A DNA stretch of 64,000 nucleotides from Flavobacterium salmonis. Its GTDB lineage: Bacteria; Bacteroidota; Bacteroidia; Flavobacteriales; Flavobacteriaceae. The notes below the pieces were generated by a model. That model saw nothing but the letters and a program-made list of their open reading frames with translations, was not told the DNA's origin and did not search any database. This document shows positions 1-9,024 of the stretch, in pieces. The first letter of the stretch is position 1. Every line of letters begins with the position of its first letter. The position numbers and the translations under genes are program-made. The DNA lies in assembly GCF_903819435.1 (NCBI RefSeq), contig NZ_CAIJDP010000068.1:372001-436000 (forward strand), written 5' to 3'.

Positions 1-93
1 AACCATATAGCAGCATTTGAACAAAGAATAAAAGTCAATTCACTTGATGCATTAAAAAAAATCATATCTAACAATCAGTTTTTTAAATTTTAA
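1..93 (+). CDS. 3' end of an unidentified gene (partial)
   Basis: An open frame enters from the left edge and ends at TAA in positions 91-93, giving a 30-residue C-terminus ending ISNNQFFKF. It runs toward the exopolysaccharide locus and ends just before the shared terminator at 117-151. Too little is visible to name a family. That it is coding is inferred from the open frame and from its stop lying close to a terminator that works in both directions. Confidence 0.45.
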   Translation, partial: NHIAAFEQRIKVNSLDALKKIISNNQFFKF

Positions 94-116
94 CTCTCGT
101 TAAAAAAAATAACTTT

Positions 117-151
117 CATAAAAAAAGTCCAAATGCTGGACTTTTTTTATG
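117..151. terminator. Bidirectional intrinsic terminator
   Basis: A perfect 14-bp stem (117-130 with 138-151) encloses a 7-base loop. The stem has an A-run on one side and a T-run on the other, so it can end transcription from both directions: the partial plus-strand gene on the left and the minus-strand wza-wzc unit on the right. Confidence 0.85.
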
Positions 152-165
152 AAAACTCATTAAGT

Positions 166-2556
166 TTAACTTGGATTTTTGATTTTTTTAAACCAGGATT
201 TACTCTCTGATTTAACCCCGTATCCATAACCGTATCCGTACCCTTTCGTTGAATCAGTATCATTAAGTACCAAACACATATTTGGTAATTTCTTTTCCCT
301 GTAAAAAGTGTTTGCGATAGACAACATGCGCTTCTCTAAAACATTCGCACGCATTACATATACAAAAGTATCGGCATTTTTTGCAACCAATAATGTATCA
401 GCAACTAAACTTACAGGAGCAGTATCAACAATAATATAATCGTACTCTTTTTTTACCATTTCGAAAAGCTTATCAACATTTTTACTCATCAGCAATTCCG
501 CCGGATTTGGAGGAATTACACCGGAAGGTAATATATAGAAATTTTCATAATCATTATGCTTAATAATGTATTTGTTGATATCAATATCATTTGAAGACAA
601 ATAATTAGTCAATCCCAAATTAGGCATTGCGAAATAATCCATAAATTTAGGATTTCTAATATCCATACCTATTAGCAAAACTTTTCTTCCTGAGAGCGCA
701 AATGTAGCAGCAAGATTTACAGATACCAAGGTTTTTCCTTCTGCTGGAAAAGTAGAGGTTACAAAAATTGTTTTTGCTCTGCCCTCCGGTACATTTGTTA
801 ACATAAATTCAAGATTTGTCCTGACAATTCGTATCGCTTCAGCTGAACTTGTCCTGCTCTCTGTTTTGATCAATTCATTAGCATTTTCAGAGGTTGGAAT
901 ATCCCCAATAAAAGGTATATGGGTTTTTCCTTCCAAATCCAATCTGCTTTTGATTTTGGTATCTAATAAATCATATCCATATATAATTCCAAAAGGAATT
1001 AAAAATCCAATTAACAATCCGGCAAGGTAAATCATTCTTTTCTTAGGACTTACCGGGACTTTATTCGCTTTAGCAGCATCTATTATGCGGGCATTAGGTT
1101 CCGTAGCCGCTAATGAAATAGCGGTTTCTTCCCGTTTTTGTAATAAATACAAATATAATTCTTCTTTTACTTTTTGCTGCCTGGCAATTACCCTGAACTG
1201 ACGTTCCTGTACTGGAATTTTACCTATTTTACCATCAAGTATCCTTTCCTGACTCTTTAAATCACGATTTTGAATTTGCAAATTCGACTGCATTCTTTTT
1301 AAGCTAGTTGCAACATTTGCTTTCAAAGATGAAATTTGTTGATCTAATTTTATTACCGATGGATTTTCATTTGTAGCCGATTTCAAAATTCGATTACGAT
1401 CCAGAACTAATTGATTGTAAGCCGTAATCAATCCTCCTGCATCTCCAGCTTCAGTTATGATATTAGTGGGAAGTAAATCAGCATTAGTACTTTTTTTAAT
1501 AAAATCAAGCAAAGACGAAACCACATTCAATTGAATTTCAGTTTCAACTCCTTTTTTATCATATTCATTTGATCCTTCAATAAAAAGTTTGGCTTCTGAT
1601 TCAATATCTGTTAATTGATTTGATTTTTTAAAACTTTCTACATCCTGTTCTACACCATCTAATTCCTGTGTAATTAATGCCAGACGCTCACCAATAAATT
1701 TAGACGTGTTTTCAGAAATAAAATTTTTATCCTGAGCTGCATCTTCATTATAAATCTGAATCATATTATTCAAAAAATCTTCTGCTTTTTTTTGGACAGG
1801 GTCCGTTATGGATACGTTAACTATACTACTCGTTTTACTTATTGGTTCTACTTTTAATCTATTTCTAAAACTTGCCGCGACATTTTCAATCGGATTAATT
1901 ATAATTTGAATTGTTTTATGCTTTACAATATTATTTTTCTTATAAAATGCTGTTTTACCAATCATCAATGTTCCTAAGCGAGTAGGTATCCTTTCATTAA
2001 ATCTAAACTCCTTTTTGGATGACAAAATAGTTTTATCTACTGCAATTCCATCTGTTATTGCATTCTCTAAAGAAAAATCACCATTAGGTAATAAATCCAA
2101 TTTTAAAATTATGTTTGCTTCATCAAATAATTCTGTTTTATTGATAAAATAAACATTGATAGGTTCTCCTCCATAAATATCACGATCTACAACGTTACCT
2201 TCAACCAGAAGGCTGATATTCATATTGAGTTTCTTTACTGTGGACTCTACTAAAGTTCTTGATTTTAAAATTTCAATCTCATTGTCAACATTATTTACAG
2301 AACTACCCCCCAATCCTAAATCTGAAAAAACAGATAATTCAGAAAGCATACCTCCTTTTTTTTCATCTTTTACTAAGATAGAGGTACTCGCTTCATAAAT
2401 TGGAGTAGTGTATCTTAAATATAAAAACGCAAAAACCAAACAAAGAAATCCACTTAAAACAAACCATTTCCAGTGAATTAAATACTTATCTAACTGTTCC
2501 CGAAGATTTATTTCATTAATTTCATCTTCTGTACCTTCATTATAAAAATCTTGCAT
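166..2556 (-). CDS. wzc: Wzc-type polysaccharide co-polymerase with BY-kinase domain
   Basis: Inner-membrane protein that controls chain length and export of the exopolysaccharide, working with the Wza lipoprotein encoded just upstream. The N-terminal Wzz domain has a membrane segment near residues 31-49. A long periplasmic coiled-coil part follows, and a second membrane segment lies near 506-528. The cytoplasmic bacterial tyrosine kinase domain carries a Walker A motif (FPAEGKT, about 600-606), a Walker A' (LLIGMDIRNP) and a Walker B (YIIVDTAPV). The C-terminus has the expected tyrosine cluster (GYGYGYGYG, about 773-781), the autophosphorylation tail of this family. At 796 residues the length is normal for fused Bacteroidetes Wzc proteins. 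It lies 19 bases after wza and is the last gene before the terminator. Confidence 0.93.
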   Translation of the reverse strand: MQDFYNEGTEDEINEINLREQLDKYLIHWKWFVLSGFLCLVFAFLYLRYTTPIYEASTSILVKDEKKGGMLSELSVFSDLGLGGSSVNNVDNEIEILKSRTLVESTVKKLNMNISLLVEGNVVDRDIYGGEPINVYFINKTELFDEANIILKLDLLPNGDFSLENAITDGIAVDKTILSSKKEFRFNERIPTRLGTLMIGKTAFYKKNNIVKHKTIQIIINPIENVAASFRNRLKVEPISKTSSIVNVSITDPVQKKAEDFLNNMIQIYNEDAAQDKNFISENTSKFIGERLALITQELDGVEQDVESFKKSNQLTDIESEAKLFIEGSNEYDKKGVETEIQLNVVSSLLDFIKKSTNADLLPTNIITEAGDAGGLITAYNQLVLDRNRILKSATNENPSVIKLDQQISSLKANVATSLKRMQSNLQIQNRDLKSQERILDGKIGKIPVQERQFRVIARQQKVKEELYLYLLQKREETAISLAATEPNARIIDAAKANKVPVSPKKRMIYLAGLLIGFLIPFGIIYGYDLLDTKIKSRLDLEGKTHIPFIGDIPTSENANELIKTESRTSSAEAIRIVRTNLEFMLTNVPEGRAKTIFVTSTFPAEGKTLVSVNLAATFALSGRKVLLIGMDIRNPKFMDYFAMPNLGLTNYLSSNDIDINKYIIKHNDYENFYILPSGVIPPNPAELLMSKNVDKLFEMVKKEYDYIIVDTAPVSLVADTLLVAKNADTFVYVMRANVLEKRMLSIANTFYREKKLPNMCLVLNDTDSTKGYGYGYGYGVKSESKSWFKKIKNPS

Positions 2557-2575
2557 TTGTCTTAATTTATCAGTT

Positions 2576-3343
2576 TTATTTAAAAAGTAGAACAGAAAGC
2601 GATATTAAGATAGAAATCGCCGATATAATGACAGATGTATTAGGACCTACAGCTGCAGCATTTATCTTAGTCTTATTAGGTTCTACATACACCACATCGT
2701 TTTGTGTCAGATAATAAAAAGGTGAATTTATAAAATCTGCTTTGGTAATATCTATTCTGTTATATGATTTTACACCGTTAGTTTCGCGAATAATCAAAAT
2801 ATTATCTCTTTTACCATATATAGTTAAATCTTTTGCCATACCTAAAGCTTCTACTACAGTGACTCTCTCAGAAGTGACAGAATATGTTCCTGGAAAATTA
2901 ACTTCGCCTTGTAAGGAAACTTTAAAATTCATGATCCGCAAATTAATGATTGGATTTTTAATATAAACTCCTATTTTCTCTTTCAACAGCTGTAGAACTT
3001 CTGTTCTCGTTAAACCTCCTACCTTTAATTTCCCTAAAACAGGAAATTCTATGCCTCCATTTATATCAACTAAATAAGGCTGAATAGTCTGCTGGCCTGT
3101 AGATGCCATTAAATTTGCTGTATTAGGTGTTGTAACTGATACTAAATTAAAAGGCATAGCTATCTCAGGATCTTCAGCAGAAACTATAATCATCAATAAG
3201 TCATCTGGTTGAATTCTTACTTCATAGGAAGCAGTATTTGAAAGGTTGTTTATTGCATCAATATTTTGATAATATACAATATCTTTTTTGGAAGCACAGG
3301 AGAAAAACAAGAAAAAAACGAAAAGTGGAAATGTTTTTTTCAT
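2576..3343 (-). CDS. wza: Wza-type polysaccharide export lipoprotein
   Basis: Outer-membrane export protein (Poly_export plus SLBB domains) forming the exit channel for the polysaccharide. I chose the ATG at 3343 rather than the in-frame one at 3361 because it gives a classic lipoprotein signal (MKKTFPLFVFFLFFSC, lipidated Cys16). It also leaves room for the promoter box at 3385-3392. The export domain begins near IQPDDLLMIIVS and the SLBB part covers VSLQGEVNFPGTYSV. A C-terminal hydrophobic helix (SVIISAISILISLSVLLF) matches the membrane helix seen at the end of Bacteroidetes Wza proteins. It is probably co-transcribed with wzc. Confidence 0.9.
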   Translation of the reverse strand: MKKTFPLFVFFLFFSCASKKDIVYYQNIDAINNLSNTASYEVRIQPDDLLMIIVSAEDPEIAMPFNLVSVTTPNTANLMASTGQQTIQPYLVDINGGIEFPVLGKLKVGGLTRTEVLQLLKEKIGVYIKNPIINLRIMNFKVSLQGEVNFPGTYSVTSERVTVVEALGMAKDLTIYGKRDNILIIRETNGVKSYNRIDITKADFINSPFYYLTQNDVVYVEPNKTKINAAAVGPNTSVIISAISILISLSVLLFK

Positions 3344-3384
3344 TAAATATATATATTTCATGCGGTTTGAGAGTTTAAAATTTG

Positions 3385-3392
3385 CAAAGATA
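3385..3392 (-). promoter_or_regulatory. Putative -7 box of the wza-wzc promoter
   Basis: Read on the minus strand this is TATCTTTG, an exact match to the Bacteroidetes TAnnTTTG -7 element. It lies 42 bases upstream of the wza ATG. I see no clear TTG at the expected -33 distance, so the site is only probable. It suggests that wza-wzc has its own promoter, separate from the glycosyltransferase operon. Confidence 0.45.
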
Positions 3393-3614
3393 GATAATAA
3401 GAAATAGGTTTAAAGATTTGTGAATACATTTTTATTCTTATCAAATTTCCTGCTTCTCTGTATTCATAATTAAATATTTTTTTTAGTTTTACTAAGGTAG
3501 TCCAATAAATTCTTTAAATTCTTATGCTTCAAAATAGTTATTTACAAAAAAAATATTAGATCAAAATATTATCGTCTTTAATGTTTTTGGACAAATGATA
3601 ACAGACCTTTTAGT

Positions 3615-4535
3615 CTACATTTTAAATGAAGTAAACGTTTTCAGCAAACCATCTTTAGCACTTACAGGAAATGGCTTATTAATAGCCTGCTTAATTTTTA
3701 AGTTACATACTACAAAACTCTCTGTTAATTTATGTAGACGTTCCTGATTTAGTGGCAGATTGAGAAAATCACCTGTTCTTGCAATATTGATAATCATTTT
3801 TTTTGGAAGAGAAAGAATTCTAACTTTCTTATTTTGAGATTTAGAAATTAACGTTACTAATTCATTAGTTGAAATTGAATCATCATCTGCTACATTATAA
3901 ACTCCGGAAGGAACTGCTTCCTGAATTAATAATTCTTTAATTACGAAACATAAATTTTCTATACTTAAAAAAGAACGCTGATTATCAAAAGCTCCTAAAG
4001 GCCAGGGAAAGCCTTTTTCAACCAAGCCAAATAACAAGTTTAAATTTCCTTTGTTTAACGGACCATGAATCATACAGGGACGTAAAATATACACTTTTTT
4101 AGTTTCAGGCAAATTGGCTAAAATGTAATCTTCAGCCATTCGTTTTGATTTTCCATAAACGCTTACCGGATTTGAAATGGCATCTTCTGTCAAAATTCCA
4201 TCTATAGAATCTACAACCGCCTTTACAGAACTTATGTAAATAAATTGGTGAGCTTCTGACTGCAAAAACTGATCATATAATTTCTTTGTTAATTCAAAAT
4301 TAACCTCATAATATTCGTTGTCATTGGATGTTTTTTTTAGATCGTGAGCTTTACCCGCAAGATGAATCATTACATCATATGCATTACTGCCTTCCAGAAA
4401 AGCTTCATAGGTTAATCCATTATATCCTTTTCTTGTAATGCCTTTCACATCAAAATCATTAGCTAAATATACACTGAGGTTCTGACCTACAAATCCGGTG
4501 ATTCCTGTAATTAAAATTTGTTTGTCTATTTTCAT
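3615..4535 (-). CDS. NAD-dependent epimerase/dehydratase (sugar nucleotide)
   Basis: Extended short-chain dehydrogenase that probably changes the sugar of a UDP- or dTDP-activated precursor. The Rossmann motif GxxGxxG (GITGFVG, residues 11-17) and a YxxxK catalytic pair (YGKSK, near 129-133) are present. The start at 4535 forms an ATGA overlap with the stop of the upstream glycosyltransferase, which indicates translational coupling and is preferred over the in-frame ATG at 4562. It resembles the WbpV/Gne-type epimerases that often end such operons. The exact substrate cannot be read from sequence. It appears to be the last gene of the long operon. Confidence 0.82.
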   Translation of the reverse strand: MKIDKQILITGITGFVGQNLSVYLANDFDVKGITRKGYNGLTYEAFLEGSNAYDVMIHLAGKAHDLKKTSNDNEYYEVNFELTKKLYDQFLQSEAHQFIYISSVKAVVDSIDGILTEDAISNPVSVYGKSKRMAEDYILANLPETKKVYILRPCMIHGPLNKGNLNLLFGLVEKGFPWPLGAFDNQRSFLSIENLCFVIKELLIQEAVPSGVYNVADDDSISTNELVTLISKSQNKKVRILSLPKKMIINIARTGDFLNLPLNQERLHKLTESFVVCNLKIKQAINKPFPVSAKDGLLKTFTSFKM

Positions 4536-5275
4536 TTCTTTAAAAATCCAATTGTTTTCCAAACAAATCGCATCCTGATTTTTAAACCTGAGAAATTGAT
4601 AGCATTCATGTGAAGGGCCTTTTGGATTTCTTTGGTAATTAAATTATAGGAACTGCTGCCAGAACTACTTAAGCCACCAACTAACATAGCTGTAGTGGTT
4701 ATTCCTGAATATTTCCAGCTAATTTTTCCTTTTAGAAAAAAACGAGTAATCAACTCATAATCCGCACCAATAGCAAATCCAAGTTCATAAAAACCTAACT
4801 GTGTAAACAAGGCTCTCTTAAAAAAAATGGAAGGATGCGGAGGCATATAACCAATTTTTAATTTCTCCGGATTCCAGTATTTCGAAGAATAAAGACGAAC
4901 AACCTTTCCGTCTTCCTTATGCTGTATTATATTCCCTACTGATGCATCAATGCTATTATTAACATGAAAGGCTGCAATTTCTTTTAATACTGTTGTTGAG
5001 TAAAAAGTATCATCAGAATTTAAAATTCCAATAATATCTCCAGTTGCCAAAGCTATTCCTTTATTCATAGCATCATAAAGTCCTTTGTCGGGCTCAGAAA
5101 TCCATTTAGTAATTTTATCTTCGTGATTTTGTATTATTTGAAGTGTAGTATCTTTTGAATTGCCATCCACTATTATATATTCGATATTTTTATAAGTTTG
5201 TTCTGCTACTGAAAGAATTGTTTTTTCAATCGTAGTAGCACTATTGTAACAAACTGTTATTATGGTAATTTTCAT
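4532..5275 (-). CDS. Glycosyltransferase family 2 (WcaE-like)
   Basis: Inverting GT-A transferase adding a sugar to the lipid-linked repeat unit on the cytoplasmic side. The N-terminus MKITIITVCYNSATTIEKTI, the DGNSKDTT motif (about 37-44), EPDKGLYDAMNKG and the acidic NSDDTF motif (about 84-89) are typical of the WcaA/WcaE group of GT2. The protein is 247 residues with no membrane segment. Its stop overlaps the start of the epimerase by ATGA, and the next upstream gene ends 11 bases away. Donor and acceptor sugars are unknown. Confidence 0.88.
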   Translation of the reverse strand: MKITIITVCYNSATTIEKTILSVAEQTYKNIEYIIVDGNSKDTTLQIIQNHEDKITKWISEPDKGLYDAMNKGIALATGDIIGILNSDDTFYSTTVLKEIAAFHVNNSIDASVGNIIQHKEDGKVVRLYSSKYWNPEKLKIGYMPPHPSIFFKRALFTQLGFYELGFAIGADYELITRFFLKGKISWKYSGITTTAMLVGGLSSSGSSSYNLITKEIQKALHMNAINFSGLKIRMRFVWKTIGFLKK

Positions 5276-5286
5276 TTCTTTATTTA

Positions 5287-6207
5287 TTAACCTATTTTTG
5301 TTACATCATAGCCATACTCTTTTTTGAAAAACAAAATAAGATTTTCTTTATTATAACCAGCTTTTTTATATGCCTCATAAATTTTTACATCCACTAAAAA
5401 GCGGTACCATCCACATTGAAGAATGTTCCAAATAAATCCTCTCTTCCCTTCAAAAAAACCTCCTTGCAAAACATATCTAATAAACCAAAAAAGAAGAGGT
5501 CTAACAAACAAGGGCAACATCAAATATTTTTGTTTGAACCACCTCCTGCGTTCTTCTCCATTACCAAATAAATTAGATGGTACTAATTCAGCATCTGTAA
5601 AATTATAAATCTTATCTAAAATGTCAATAGCTTCTCTGGTAGCATATCCATTATGTTTTTGAATCCACCATGTCAAATTATTTAAATTATGATCTACTAA
5701 GTCTCCTTCTAAAGATGCCGTTTCTCCCTGATTAAGCTTTATCCTTTCATCCATCCAGCGTTGTTCGCAAAAAGCAGAACCATTACGCCACAATTTTGTA
5801 TGCCAAATAGGATACATTCCTCCTTTTTTTAAGGGTCTGTCAAAAAAGTACATCAACCGCTTTACTCTTATTCCATGAACATTAGCATTCATTGTTATTA
5901 GGTCTTTTTTAATATTCCTGCCTAATTCTTCAGATAAATATTCATCCGCATCTACACGTATCACCCAATCTGTTGTAATATGTCCAAACTCAATCCCCCA
6001 ATTCAATTGATTGGCATGATTAGAAAATTTGTTTTGATAAAAACGTGCTCCGTTTTGAATAGCAATTTCTTTTGTTTTATCAGTTGAATAAGAGTCAATC
6101 ACAACTATTTCACTACATACTCCTTTTAAAGAATCCAAACAACGTTGCAGGTGAATTTCTTCATTATAAGTTAATACAATTGCAGTAAGTGATGGGGGGT
6201 TATTCAT
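5287..6207 (-). CDS. Glycosyltransferase family 2 (WaaE/KdtX-like)
   Basis: GT2 enzyme of the type found in LPS-core and capsule loci. Visible motifs are AIVLTYNEEIHLQRCLDSL at the N-terminus, DSYSTDKT, HANQLNWGIE and the metal-binding RVDADEYL (about residue 85), with a hydrophobic stretch near LFVRPLLFWFIRYVLQGGF. The start at 6207 (MNNPPSLTAIVLT) puts the motif at the right distance and overlaps the preceding acetyltransferase gene by 8 bases. The longer in-frame start at 6249 would overlap it by 50. The sugar specificity is not known. Confidence 0.86.
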   Translation of the reverse strand: MNNPPSLTAIVLTYNEEIHLQRCLDSLKGVCSEIVVIDSYSTDKTKEIAIQNGARFYQNKFSNHANQLNWGIEFGHITTDWVIRVDADEYLSEELGRNIKKDLITMNANVHGIRVKRLMYFFDRPLKKGGMYPIWHTKLWRNGSAFCEQRWMDERIKLNQGETASLEGDLVDHNLNNLTWWIQKHNGYATREAIDILDKIYNFTDAELVPSNLFGNGEERRRWFKQKYLMLPLFVRPLLFWFIRYVLQGGFFEGKRGFIWNILQCGWYRFLVDVKIYEAYKKAGYNKENLILFFKKEYGYDVTKIG

Positions 6208-6760
6208 TTTCAAATATTCTTTTTTTAATAAATTTTGCAGGATTACCACCTACAACTGTCCAAGACTCCACATCCTTATACACACAAGCCCTAGCCCCAA
6301 CAACAGATCCTCGCTTAATAGTAATTCCCATACCTAAATAAGCATCAGCACCAATCCATACTTGGTCTTCGATAATTATTGGAGCATGAATTAAAGGATT
6401 CCGTGTTAAAGTAATGTCATGAGAAGCTCCACATAAATATGCTTTTTGAGAAACAGTACTATTGGCACCTATTTTTATTTTATCTACATTATAACAATCT
6501 ACCTCAGGAGCCAAACAAGAATAGGCATCCATTTCTAAATTCCATGGCATATATATTCGAACAGTAGAATAAATCACTGCTTTTTTATGAATCTTAGCAC
6601 CAAATAATCGTAATAAAAAGATTTTCCATGAATTACCAAAACTTCGAGGCAATGGTCTTGCAAAAATTGTCCAAATTATTGTCCATAATAATCTTGCTAT
6701 TTTATTTTTTCTGCTAAAAGTATTCTTATATTGCGATAAATCTATTTTATTATTTTCCAT
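6200..6760 (-). CDS. WcaF-like hexapeptide acetyltransferase
   Basis: Left-handed beta-helix acyltransferase likely to acetylate one sugar of the repeat unit from acetyl-CoA. It resembles the colanic-acid acetyltransferase WcaF: an N-terminal segment (IWTIFARPLPRSFGNSW), hexapeptide repeats, a likely catalytic His in GASHDITLTRNP, and the C-terminal VWIGADAYLGMG / VVGGNPAKFIKKR signature. It lies two bases after the upstream GT4 gene and overlaps the downstream GT2, so it is inside the operon. Confidence 0.86.
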   Translation of the reverse strand: MENNKIDLSQYKNTFSRKNKIARLLWTIIWTIFARPLPRSFGNSWKIFLLRLFGAKIHKKAVIYSTVRIYMPWNLEMDAYSCLAPEVDCYNVDKIKIGANSTVSQKAYLCGASHDITLTRNPLIHAPIIIEDQVWIGADAYLGMGITIKRGSVVGARACVYKDVESWTVVGGNPAKFIKKRIFENE

Positions 6761-6762
6761 AA

Positions 6763-7908
6763 CTACAAATATACAAAATCAGGTTTTTCTCCTTTAAGAA
6801 TAATCCACTTGTACAACTGTTTCATTTTTTTTGCAACAGCTTCAATAGAATACCTCTCTTCAATTAATTTTCTTCCATTTTTGCCCATTGTTTCTCTTTC
6901 CAAATCACTTTTCATCATTAACTCAGACAAGGCCTTTTTTAGAGGCTCTTCACCCATATCTATCCATCGGCCTGCGTTCATTTTTTCTAATTCTTCCCAT
7001 GGTGTTCCTTTAGTGGTAATAACAGGAACTCCACAGCATAATGCTTCGGCAATTACTATTCCGAAGTTTTCACTATAGGTAGGCAGGACAAATATATCTG
7101 CATTTTGGTAACAGTTAACTTTTTCATTGCCAAATACTGGTCCAATGATAGTTATTTGGTCTTCCAGATTTTTTGCCTGTATTATACTATGCAAAGATTT
7201 TATGTAATTTTCTTCTCCGTTACCTACTATTTCTATAATCCAATTTTTGCGAATAACAGCATTTAAATCTCCCCAACTATTAATCAAATTCTCTATCCCT
7301 TTTTTTGGATGTATTCTGGATAGAAAAAGTATTTTTTTTAAATCTGATTTTTTAGCAAAATCTTTAATAGGATATTGATCTATTTTTATTCCGTTAGGTA
7401 TATCGGCTATTGGATTCTTAAATCCTAATGCCCTTATACTTTCCAATTCCATTTTACCGGTAGCGTGCAAACAATTCGCTTTTTGTAAATCTTTATACTG
7501 AAATAACATTAAGGCAATTTTTTTCTTGAGCTTTCCCTGAGTTAAAGACCAAGGCTCAAGCATTCCTCTAACAGAAATAACATAAGGCAACTTTCTTTCT
7601 CTTGCAATTCTTGCCATTTGGTGTACTGGTTGTTGCCAAATACCATGACCATGAAACAAGTCTGTTTGAACAGAACGCAGTTTACTACACAGTCCTGATG
7701 AGTATTGTAACAATCCAGATGCATAAAATTCAATGTGCAATTTGGTATTCGAAAATTGTAAAATTAAAGGGTTTTCAGATTTAATAGTTAATAAATTAAC
7801 TTCTGAAATTACTTTAATTTCTCCTAAAGCTTTAACTAAATGGGTTACACTTCTTGCAGGACCTCCTGTAGATTCGTCAATGGATGAAATACAATGTGTT
7901 ATTTTCAT
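6763..7908 (-). CDS. Glycosyltransferase family 4
   Basis: Retaining GT-B transferase. The N-terminal domain starts MKITHCISSIDESTGGPARS, where the GGPARS loop is typical of the family. The C-terminal domain has FLSRIHPKKGIENLI (near 195) and the E-x7-E motif ENFGIVIAE followed by GVPVITTKGTPWEEL. It is 381 residues. It is tightly packed between the WcaF-like gene and the next GT4. It probably adds one sugar of the repeat unit; the donor is unknown, though GDP-fucose or GDP-mannose are plausible from the locus content. Confidence 0.88.
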   Translation of the reverse strand: MKITHCISSIDESTGGPARSVTHLVKALGEIKVISEVNLLTIKSENPLILQFSNTKLHIEFYASGLLQYSSGLCSKLRSVQTDLFHGHGIWQQPVHQMARIARERKLPYVISVRGMLEPWSLTQGKLKKKIALMLFQYKDLQKANCLHATGKMELESIRALGFKNPIADIPNGIKIDQYPIKDFAKKSDLKKILFLSRIHPKKGIENLINSWGDLNAVIRKNWIIEIVGNGEENYIKSLHSIIQAKNLEDQITIIGPVFGNEKVNCYQNADIFVLPTYSENFGIVIAEALCCGVPVITTKGTPWEELEKMNAGRWIDMGEEPLKKALSELMMKSDLERETMGKNGRKLIEERYSIEAVAKKMKQLYKWIILKGEKPDFVYL

Positions 7909-7917
7909 TTAAAGTAT

Positions 7918-9024
7918 TTAATTATTTTTTATTAACCAAGGTGCAATTGGTTTTTCAGAGATATAATATACATTTTCCACTATTTGTAAAAAATATTCTG
8001 CAGCAATTTTTCCAGATATTGATTTATCAGCCCAATTAATTATTGTGTTTCTTTTTGACTCTCCATATGGAAGCTTTTGTAAAAAACTTATCAAAATTTC
8101 TTCAAGATTATTTTTATCAATTGAAAATACTGTTCCCCTATAATCTCCGTCAATCAAAATTGATGAACCACAATTCTCACTAACTAAAACAGGTGTCCCC
8201 ATTGTTAAGGCTTCATTTACTACAGCTCCCCAACCATCATATTTACTTGGTAATATTAATAAATCAGAATCTAGAATATGCTCTTTAACATTTTCATTAG
8301 AAATATTTCCTAAATAAGAAAAATTTGAATCTTTAATTAAAAATAACAATTCTTGCTTCAAAGGGCCTGAACCAATTATCAAAAAATTTTGGAAAATATC
8401 TCTGTTTTTTTTACACACAGAAACTAACTCTAATATATTTTTATTATTATCAATACTACCAACAAAAATAATATTGGGTTTTCTATCCAAAGAAATAGTT
8501 GTGCTTTCTTCTGAAATTAGCTTATTGCTTTCAGTAAAATATCCCCAATCATAAATTTTAGCTGAATGAAATCCTGTTTTTTCATAACACCATCTACCTC
8601 TATTCCCTATTACTAATAAAAAATCAATATTCTTTCCATACTTAAGTCTCAACAATAAATATTTTATGAAACGAAGTTTTCCTTTAATACCAATCCAATT
8701 AAATGGCTCTAAAATAACACCTACTTTAGCCTTTTGTTTTGTTGCTAATATAAAAACCTGTGAAGCAAGTTTGAAAGACTTAATGCCTGTAAATACGTGA
8801 ATAATTTCTTTGTCACTTAACAGACTATTTATACTTTCAACCTCTGGAGATATAATTAGTAATGCTTTTCCAAAATCCGGTATCGTCCAGCCTTGCTTAA
8901 TTCTTTCTGTGTTGAACTTTTTTTCTACTACTACTGTAACATGATTATTTTCTGCCAAGTTTCTTATAAAAGCAGACTGATGTATACTGAGTATATTTTG
9001 CCAAAAAACATATTTTTTAAACAT
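7918..9024 (-). CDS. Glycosyltransferase family 4 (variant E-x7-E)
   Basis: GT-B protein of 368 residues. The nucleotide-sugar-binding C-terminal domain is visible as IIFVGSIDNNKNILELVSVC and LILPSKYDGWGAVVNEALTMG. The usual E-x7-E motif reads D-GWGAVVN-E, with Asp in the first position, which occurs in some GT4 branches. The N-terminal domain is weakly conserved, as usual for acceptor-binding halves. The gene overlaps its upstream neighbour by 8 bases, so it is in the same operon. Confidence 0.82.
   Translation of the reverse strand: MFKKYVFWQNILSIHQSAFIRNLAENNHVTVVVEKKFNTERIKQGWTIPDFGKALLIISPEVESINSLLSDKEIIHVFTGIKSFKLASQVFILATKQKAKVGVILEPFNWIGIKGKLRFIKYLLLRLKYGKNIDFLLVIGNRGRWCYEKTGFHSAKIYDWGYFTESNKLISEESTTISLDRKPNIIFVGSIDNNKNILELVSVCKKNRDIFQNFLIIGSGPLKQELLFLIKDSNFSYLGNISNENVKEHILDSDLLILPSKYDGWGAVVNEALTMGTPVLVSENCGSSILIDGDYRGTVFSIDKNNLEEILISFLQKLPYGESKRNTIINWADKSISGKIAAEYFLQIVENVYYISEKPIAPWLIKNN

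Noticed and set aside
3466..3540. A short minus-strand frame before wza that reads like a protein C-terminus
   Set aside because: Only about 24 codons with low-complexity Lys/Asn/Leu content; no family similarity could be supported, so it was not called a relic.
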